DNA of 18,156 bases from Salibaculum sp035270045 (GTDB lineage: Bacteria > Pseudomonadota > Alphaproteobacteria > Rhodobacterales > Rhodobacteraceae), in the NCBI RefSeq assembly GCF_035270045.1, contig NZ_DATFIP010000005.1:1-18156 (forward strand). The letters are read 5' to 3'. A model generated the notes under the pieces. It was not told where the DNA came from. It saw nothing but the letters and a program-made list of their open reading frames with translations, and did no database searches. This document shows positions 14,241 to 18,156 of the stretch, piece after piece. A program made the translations under genes and the position numbers. Positions within the stretch are counted from its first letter, which is position 1, and every line of letters starts with the position of its first letter.

Positions 14241-14344
14241 GAGGAGGAGCACCGCGACGACGAGACCCACAAGCGTGGCGAAGCCACCCCGTCAGGTCAC
14301 AATGCCGGGCCGGGATACATCCCGCTGCCATCGTGGCCCGCACC

Positions 14345-14495
14345 GACAGCTGTAGGATCGCCACGTCGTGCGCCCGCAGGAACAGCGCCGTGCTGACCCC
14401 GACACGCCGCCGCCAATCACCACGGCATCGGCCTGGTCCGGCAGCGGGCCGGGATGCGCCACGGGACAGGCCAGGGAAATGGGAAAGGGGGTCAT
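14345..14495 (-). pseudogene. Relic of an FAD-dependent oxidoreductase, N-terminal fragment with frameshift
   Basis: On the minus strand an ATG at 14495 with a GAGG ribosome-binding site opens MTPFPISLACPVAHPGPLPD, followed by QADAVVIGGGV. This is the start of a DadA/glycine-oxidase-type flavoprotein, with the dinucleotide-binding GGG loop. At about 14401-14404 one base appears missing. The reading then continues in another frame as GVSTALFLRAHDVAIL, the expected next helix. Beyond that point the similarity stops, so a full gene of about 430 codons has been cut to roughly 50. The initiation signals survive, so a short peptide could still be made. The segment 14496-14767 upstream presumably once held its promoter and that of the divergent transporter gene. 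The exact boundary of the relic is uncertain. Confidence 0.65.
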
Positions 14496-14767
14496 GGGCA
14501 CCTCTTGTCGCGGCGTCGCCCGCATCTTTGCCGAGCCTGTAGCGCGGGACAATCCCCCCATGATTGCAGGATACGGGATGAAGAAAAGGACAGCCGTCCC
14601 CGACACGCGATGCCGACAGGGCGGATGTTCTTCGTATATCACCGCGGCGGGACCTGCGGCCGGCGCGGCCGAACCCGCCGGAACCGGCGTTCCGCCGACG
14701 CGCTTTGATCCCGGTCACCGCCGGGCCTATGTGCACGAGAACCTTCCAGCCCAACCCGGAGTCCCAC

Positions 14768-15847
14768 ATGTTCGCCGAACTCGGTTTCACGACCCTTACC
14801 GCCCCGCAGGCCGCCATCTGGTTCGGCCTCGGGCTTGGCCTGCTCTTCGGGCTTCTGGCCCAACGCACGCGCTTCTGCCTGCGCCGCGCCATCGCCGGCG
14901 ACCCCGGCGACCGCCGCCCCGCCGCCGCTGTCTGGCTCATGGCCCTCGCGGTCGCGGTTCTGGGCACGCAACTGGCGGTGGCACAGGGGCTTGTCGGCTT
15001 TTCGGGCCACCGCTTCCATGCCGCAGACCTGCCCTGGCTGGCCATCACGGCGGGGGGGATGCTGTTCGGGATCGGGATGGTCCTGGCCCGCGGCTGCGCG
15101 TCGCGGCTGACCGTTCTGACGGGCCAGGGCAACCTGCGCGCGCTGATGGTCCTGCTGGTCTTCGCAGTGGTGGCCCACGCCACGCTCAAGGGCGTGCTGG
15201 CGCCGCTGCGCAGCACGCTGGCCAGCGTGACCGTCCCGCTGGGCGAGGTGACGTCGCTTGCTGCCCTGCCCGGTGCCGGGCTGCTCTGGGCCGGGGGGAT
15301 CGCGCTTGCCGCTCTTGCCTTCGCCCTGCGTTCGGGCGCGTCGCGCTGGTCGCTCTCGGGGGCGGCGCTGCTGGGCGCGCTGGTGCCGCTGGGCTGGGTC
15401 GGAACGGGGCTGATACTCTACGATGATTTCGACCCGATCGCGATGGAAAGCCTCGCCTTCACCTCGACCTGGTCGGACAGCCTGTTCTTTGCCATCGCCT
15501 CCAGTTCGATCCCGGCCGGTTTCGGCGTCGGCCTGGTGGGCGGCACGATGACAGGCGCGTTGATCGCCGCGCTGGCCTTTCGCGAGTTTCGCTGGGAAAG
15601 CTTCACCGCGCCCGCGCAGACCGGCCGCTACGTCATCGGCGGCGCCTTGATGGGGCTGGGCGGCGTGCTGGCGGGCGGCTGCACGGTCGGCGCGGGCCTT
15701 TCCGGCATCCCGACGCTGGGCATCTCGGCCATCCTGGCCTTGGCCGCCATCGGGACGGGGGGCCTGATCGGCCTGCGTTTCGTCACTCCATCTTCTTCCG
15801 GATCCGGCTCACGAGGAACCACACGGCAAGCAGTACCGGCGGCGTGA
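14768..15847 (+). CDS. YeeE/YedE family transporter, TsuA-like thiosulfate/sulfur permease
   Basis: This encodes 359 residues, nearly all hydrophobic, with about nine predicted membrane helices. Members of the family carry thiosulfate (TsuA) or related sulfur species into the cell. The three functional cysteines of the family appear to be present: RTRFC (Cys37), MVLARGCASR (Cys110) and LAGGCTVGAGLSG (Cys305). The last two keep almost the same spacing as the pair essential in the crystallised TsuA. I chose the ATG at 14768 because GGAG lies just upstream and the first helix begins soon after. Starts at 14705 (TTG) or 14729 add only charged or polar residues. No TusA/TsuB partner gene is adjacent. 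The final 21 residues are read from DNA that is antisense to the DUF3422 gene and do not look like family sequence. Confidence 0.93.
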   Translation: MFAELGFTTLTAPQAAIWFGLGLGLLFGLLAQRTRFCLRRAIAGDPGDRRPAAAVWLMALAVAVLGTQLAVAQGLVGFSGHRFHAADLPWLAITAGGMLFGIGMVLARGCASRLTVLTGQGNLRALMVLLVFAVVAHATLKGVLAPLRSTLASVTVPLGEVTSLAALPGAGLLWAGGIALAALAFALRSGASRWSLSGAALLGALVPLGWVGTGLILYDDFDPIAMESLAFTSTWSDSLFFAIASSSIPAGFGVGLVGGTMTGALIAALAFREFRWESFTAPAQTGRYVIGGALMGLGGVLAGGCTVGAGLSGIPTLGISAILALAAIGTGGLIGLRFVTPSSSGSGSRGTTRQAVPAA

Positions 15848-17066
15848 CGACCGCGGCCTGAAGCGGCTTGTCGAGCCCGAGTTGAAGCCCCAGCGGCCCG
15901 GTCAGGTTCAGCACAAGGTTGACGGCATAATAGCTGATCGCCACCACCGACAGCCCCTCGACCGTCTTCTGCAGGCGCAGTTGAAGGTCGGCGCGCCGAT
16001 CCATGCTCTCCAGCAGCACCTTGTTCTCGCGCGACAGCTGCACGTCGACCCGGGTGCGCAGCAGGTCCGAGGACCGCAGCGCCCGCGCCGACATGGCCTC
16101 CAGCCGGCCCCTTGTCGAGGCCACGGTGCGCATTGCCGGATCGAACCGGCGCATCATGAATTCCGCGAAGGTCTGGCGCCCGTTGAAGCGGGTCTCGCGC
16201 AAGACCTGCAGCCGCTGGTTGACAATGGTCTCGTAGGCGCCGGTCGCCCCGAACCGGAACGACGCGGCGGTCGACAGATCCTCCAGCTCGCCCGAAACCT
16301 GCAACAACTGGCGCAGGGTGCTTTCGGTGTCGCCCGGCCCCTCCCCGCTGAGCTCGCCCGTGAGGGCACTCAGCCGCTCGTCCAGCCTCGTCAGCTTGCC
16401 CGACAGTTCCTTTGACCGGAAAAAACCGATCATCGCCATGGCCTTGTAGGTCTCGATCTCGCACAAGCGCTGGATCACGCGACCGACACGCCGCGCGCCG
16501 GTGCGCGGCCGCGAAAAGACGGCAAAGCGCATGTGCCCGGCGGGGTCGATCCGGAAATCCGCGCCGATCACCGCGGCGTCGTCAAGAACCCGGCTGACCG
16601 CGAGGCTTTCGGGCACGAACCAATCGGCGAGTTTCTCGCGGATGCCGTCGTCGCCCTCCTGAACCTCGACCCGGATCAGCGCCGAGGTCACCCGCACCCC
16701 GGGCGCCGCTTCCAGCCAATCCTCGGGGAAGACGGCGAAGGTGCGGGCCTCGAAGGGGGTCTCGGACAAACCGTCGCCGAAGATCGTGTAGGTGACGAAC
16801 TCCGTGTGGCTTTCCCACTTGAGATGATACTTGCCGATCTTGCCGAAGTAATGCGTCGCCCCCTCCTCGGGATGCGGGGCGGCGTAGCGATCCAGTAGCG
16901 CCTTGAGATGGTCGAGGTCTGCGTCCCGGTCTCGCCGCGCCGCGTTGCGCGCGGGCTTGAGCGCAAGGAAAGCCGCGCGGCAAGGCGCTTCGGCCTGCGG
17001 AAAGGGACGCGCGTGCAACTCGTTCGCCACCGCGAAGCGCAAGGGGTGTTCCTGGATGCCGGTCAT
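15783..17066 (-). CDS. DUF3422 family membrane-anchored protein
   Basis: This encodes 427 residues. The family is widespread in proteobacteria but uncharacterised. The N-terminal half has the characteristic HPLRFAVANELHARPFP and later KWESHTEFVTYTIF and AVFPEDWL. The middle is helical and probably coiled coil (SGKLTRLDERLSALTGEL, then RGRLEAMSARALRSSDLLRTRVDVQL). Two C-terminal membrane helices follow, around TVEGLSVVAISYYAVNLVLNL and AVVTPPVLLAVWFLV, ending in RIRKKME. The bulk would sit in the cytoplasm, anchored by its end. I chose the ATG at 17066 because AGGA lies five bases upstream; an in-frame ATG at 17081 is possible. The 3' end overlaps the transporter gene by 65 bases on the opposite strand. 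It diverges from the pseudouridine synthase gene. I can infer no function. Confidence 0.92.
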   Translation of the reverse strand: MTGIQEHPLRFAVANELHARPFPQAEAPCRAAFLALKPARNAARRDRDADLDHLKALLDRYAAPHPEEGATHYFGKIGKYHLKWESHTEFVTYTIFGDGLSETPFEARTFAVFPEDWLEAAPGVRVTSALIRVEVQEGDDGIREKLADWFVPESLAVSRVLDDAAVIGADFRIDPAGHMRFAVFSRPRTGARRVGRVIQRLCEIETYKAMAMIGFFRSKELSGKLTRLDERLSALTGELSGEGPGDTESTLRQLLQVSGELEDLSTAASFRFGATGAYETIVNQRLQVLRETRFNGRQTFAEFMMRRFDPAMRTVASTRGRLEAMSARALRSSDLLRTRVDVQLSRENKVLLESMDRRADLQLRLQKTVEGLSVVAISYYAVNLVLNLTGPLGLQLGLDKPLQAAVVTPPVLLAVWFLVSRIRKKME

Positions 17067-17287
17067 CTTCGTCCTGTCCATGGTCTCGGTCGCCTGGCCG
17101 CAGCATAGGCCAGCACCGCGCGGCGGGAAAGACCGGAATTCCTTCAAGAACAATATGTTAGATGGATACAACCGTATACCGCGGCCCGGCGCAGGCGAAG
17201 GCCTTGATATGGCCCGCGGTTTTCCGCCCGCCAATCGGTGGCAAGAAAGCCTTGGGAAGGAATGGAACGACCGTCACGGCGCGTCGG

Positions 17288-17308
17288 AAGGGGCAGACAG
17301 CCCCCTTT
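17288..17308 (+). other. Hairpin in the leader of the pseudouridine synthase gene
   Basis: AAGGGGC pairs with GCCCC-C-TT around an AGACA loop and is followed by CTTTC, ending about 22 bases before the ATG at 17330. It could act as a leader structure that affects translation, or as a terminator for transcripts from further left. The rest of the 263-base gap (17067-17329) shows no convincing promoter on the plus strand. Confidence 0.4.
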
Positions 17309-17329
17309 CAACCCGCTATCACGCCGTCC

Positions 17330-17884
17330 ATGCTGATCCTTTTCAACAAGCCGATGGGCGTGCTCAGCCAGTTCACCGATACGAAGTCGCCCACGTCCCG
17401 CCCCACCCTGTCCGGGTTCGGCCTGCCGCCCGGCATCTATCCGGCGGGGCGTCTGGACCGCGACAGCGAGGGGCTGTTGCTGCTGACCGATGATGGCCGC
17501 CGGCAGGCCCGGATCGCCGATCCGAAGTCGAAGATGCCCAAGACCTACATGGTGCAGGTCGAGGGCGCCCCGACCGAGGCGGATCTCGACCCGTTGCGCC
17601 GGGGTGTCATGCTCAAGGACGGCCGCACGCGGCCGGCGAGGGCCCGGCTGATCGACCCGCCCTCGATCTGGGACCGGGATCCGCCGGTGCGCTGCCGCAA
17701 GACCGTGCCGGACCGCTGGATCGAGATCACCATCACCGAGGGGCGCAATCGGCAGGTCCGTCGCATGACAGCGCATATCGGATTTCCCACCCTGCGGCTG
17801 GTGCGCTGGCGCGTGGGGCCGTACGGATTGGAGGGATTGGCACCCGGCACATGGCTTCGGGCAAGGGACACGGACCGAAACTAG
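17330..17884 (+). CDS. rluE: Pseudouridine synthase, RluE-like (RsuA family)
   Basis: This encodes 184 residues. RluE makes a single pseudouridine in 23S rRNA (position 2457 in E. coli); RsuA-family relatives act on 16S rRNA or 23S rRNA. The sequence opens directly with LILFNKPMGVLSQFTD, the synthase domain, and lacks the S4 RNA-binding domain found in RsuA and RluB, as expected for RluE. The catalytic motif is GRLDRDSEGLLLLT with Asp43. KMPKTYMVQVEG and the C-terminal GRNRQVRRMTAHIGFPTLRLVRWRVGPYGLEGL are characteristic. It is a little shorter than E. coli RluE. The ATG at 17330 fits the family start; an in-frame ATG at 17162 would add an unrelated 56 residues. It stands alone, between the divergent DUF3422 gene and the convergent pntB end. 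Confidence 0.92.
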   Translation: MLILFNKPMGVLSQFTDTKSPTSRPTLSGFGLPPGIYPAGRLDRDSEGLLLLTDDGRRQARIADPKSKMPKTYMVQVEGAPTEADLDPLRRGVMLKDGRTRPARARLIDPPSIWDRDPPVRCRKTVPDRWIEITITEGRNRQVRRMTAHIGFPTLRLVRWRVGPYGLEGLAPGTWLRARDTDRN

Positions 17885-17961
17885 GCCCGGCTGCGTTCGG
17901 CACCGGATATCTTTGGTTCTCGATCGCCGGTCACTGTCCATGCGAAAAAGCGGCCATGCAA

Positions 17962-17989
17962 AAAGGGCCGCCCCCTGGGACGGCCCTTT
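17962..17989 (-). terminator. Terminator between rluE and pntB, probably serving both
   Basis: AAAGGGCCG (17962-17970) and CGGCCCTTT (17981-17989) form a nine-base-pair perfect stem with a ten-base loop. On the minus strand the stem is followed by a run of T (the A run at 17960-17964 on the plus strand). This makes it a good Rho-independent terminator for pntB. On the plus strand it ends in TTTCCCC, a weaker signal for rluE. Confidence 0.75.
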
Positions 17990-18009
17990 CCCCGTTCGGC
18001 CCCCGCCGG

Positions 18010-18156
18010 CTAGTCGATCAGCCCGAGCAGTTTGTCCACCGAGCCTTTTGCATCGCCGTAGAACATTCGTGTGTTGTCCTTGAAGAACAGCGGGTTCTCG
18101 ATGCCGGAGTACCCGGTGCCCTGGCCCCGCTTGGAGACGAAGACCTGTTTCGCCTT
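18010..18156 (-). CDS. pntB: NAD(P) transhydrogenase subunit beta, C-terminal end (partial)
   Basis: Only the last 48 codons are present; the gene runs off the right edge. The translation KAKQVFVSKRGQGTGYSGIE, then NPLFFKDNTRMFYGDAKGSVDKLLGLID, is the end of the NADP(H)-binding domain III of proton-translocating transhydrogenase. KRGQGTGYSG and NPLFFKDNTRMFYGDA are the typical closing motifs. The enzyme in the inner membrane uses the proton gradient to drive hydride transfer from NADH to NADP+. The stop (TAG, 18012-18010) is followed by a strong terminator 20 bases on. pntA is expected further upstream, outside the window. Confidence 0.93.
   Translation of the reverse strand, partial: KAKQVFVSKRGQGTGYSGIENPLFFKDNTRMFYGDAKGSVDKLLGLID

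Noticed and set aside
14218..14296. Short hydrophobic minus-strand peptide (FATLVGLVVAVLLLGG) in the gene-poor stretch
   Set aside because: It has no start codon of its own and no ribosome-binding site, and it overlaps the hairpin element. The hydrophobicity may be chance.
13975..15216. Minus-strand open frame of 413 codons
   Set aside because: It crosses the amidohydrolase start, the oxidoreductase relic and the transporter gene. Only its short GVSTALFLRAHDVAIL stretch is meaningful, and that is described as the frameshifted relic.
1..18156. CRISPR arrays, tRNA or rRNA genes, insertion sequences, phage genes
   Set aside because: I looked for regularly spaced repeats, tRNA-like cloverleaf sequence, transposase or integrase motifs and found none.

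Overview
The window is about 18 kb of GC-rich, gene-dense chromosome from an alphaproteobacterium, most likely a member of the Rhodobacterales (Roseobacter/Rhodobacteraceae). The reasons are the high-GC codon use, a complex I accessory subunit of the NDUFA12 type, a DUF2155 protein beside Aat, MlaD and NDUFA12, a ClpP-ClpX pair, a proton-translocating transhydrogenase, and several small lipoproteins of a type I know from this group. These assignments come from reading the translations; no database search was run. I see no tRNA, rRNA, CRISPR array, insertion sequence, integrase or plasmid function. The region looks like ordinary chromosome with a few lineage-specific genes.

Layout, left to right. 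The 3' end of acs (acetyl-CoA synthetase) is followed by a strong terminator. Next come a small proline/alanine-rich protein and accB-accC, the biotin carboxyl carrier and biotin carboxylase of acetyl-CoA carboxylase. Acs makes acetyl-CoA and AccBC commits it to fatty acids. A methyltransferase gene on the minus strand ends inside the accC stop codon and diverges from aat (leucyl/phenylalanyl-tRNA-protein transferase). Aat tags proteins for ClpAP-type proteolysis by the N-end rule. A compact minus-strand operon follows: NDUFA12-like gene, mlaD, DUF2155. Then come clpX and clpP (minus), and divergent from clpP a photolyase/cryptochrome-like gene.

The second half holds yihY and an upstream lipoprotein gene (minus), moaA (plus, molybdopterin synthesis), and a META-domain lipoprotein (minus). 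These are followed by an M20 amidohydrolase coupled to a methyltransferase (minus). A roughly 650-base gene-poor stretch then contains the relic of an FAD oxidoreductase and a palindromic element. Last are a YeeE/YedE (TsuA-like) sulfur transporter (plus), a DUF3422 membrane protein (minus), an RluE-like pseudouridine synthase (plus), a terminator, and the 3' end of pntB (minus).

The most interesting item is the photolyase-like protein at 7790-8968. Its FAD-binding domain is N-terminal, and a Rossmann-like domain that normally precedes it appears to follow it. The gene faces clpP across an intergenic region carrying an inverted pair of CTTGAA -35-like elements. This suggests that the two genes share heat-shock/oxidative-stress sigma-factor control, with a possibly leaderless photolyase transcript. 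Other points worth a look are a 65-base antisense overlap that gives the YeeE-like protein an extra C-terminal tail, a one-base frameshift in the oxidoreductase relic, and an MGF instead of IGF loop in ClpX.
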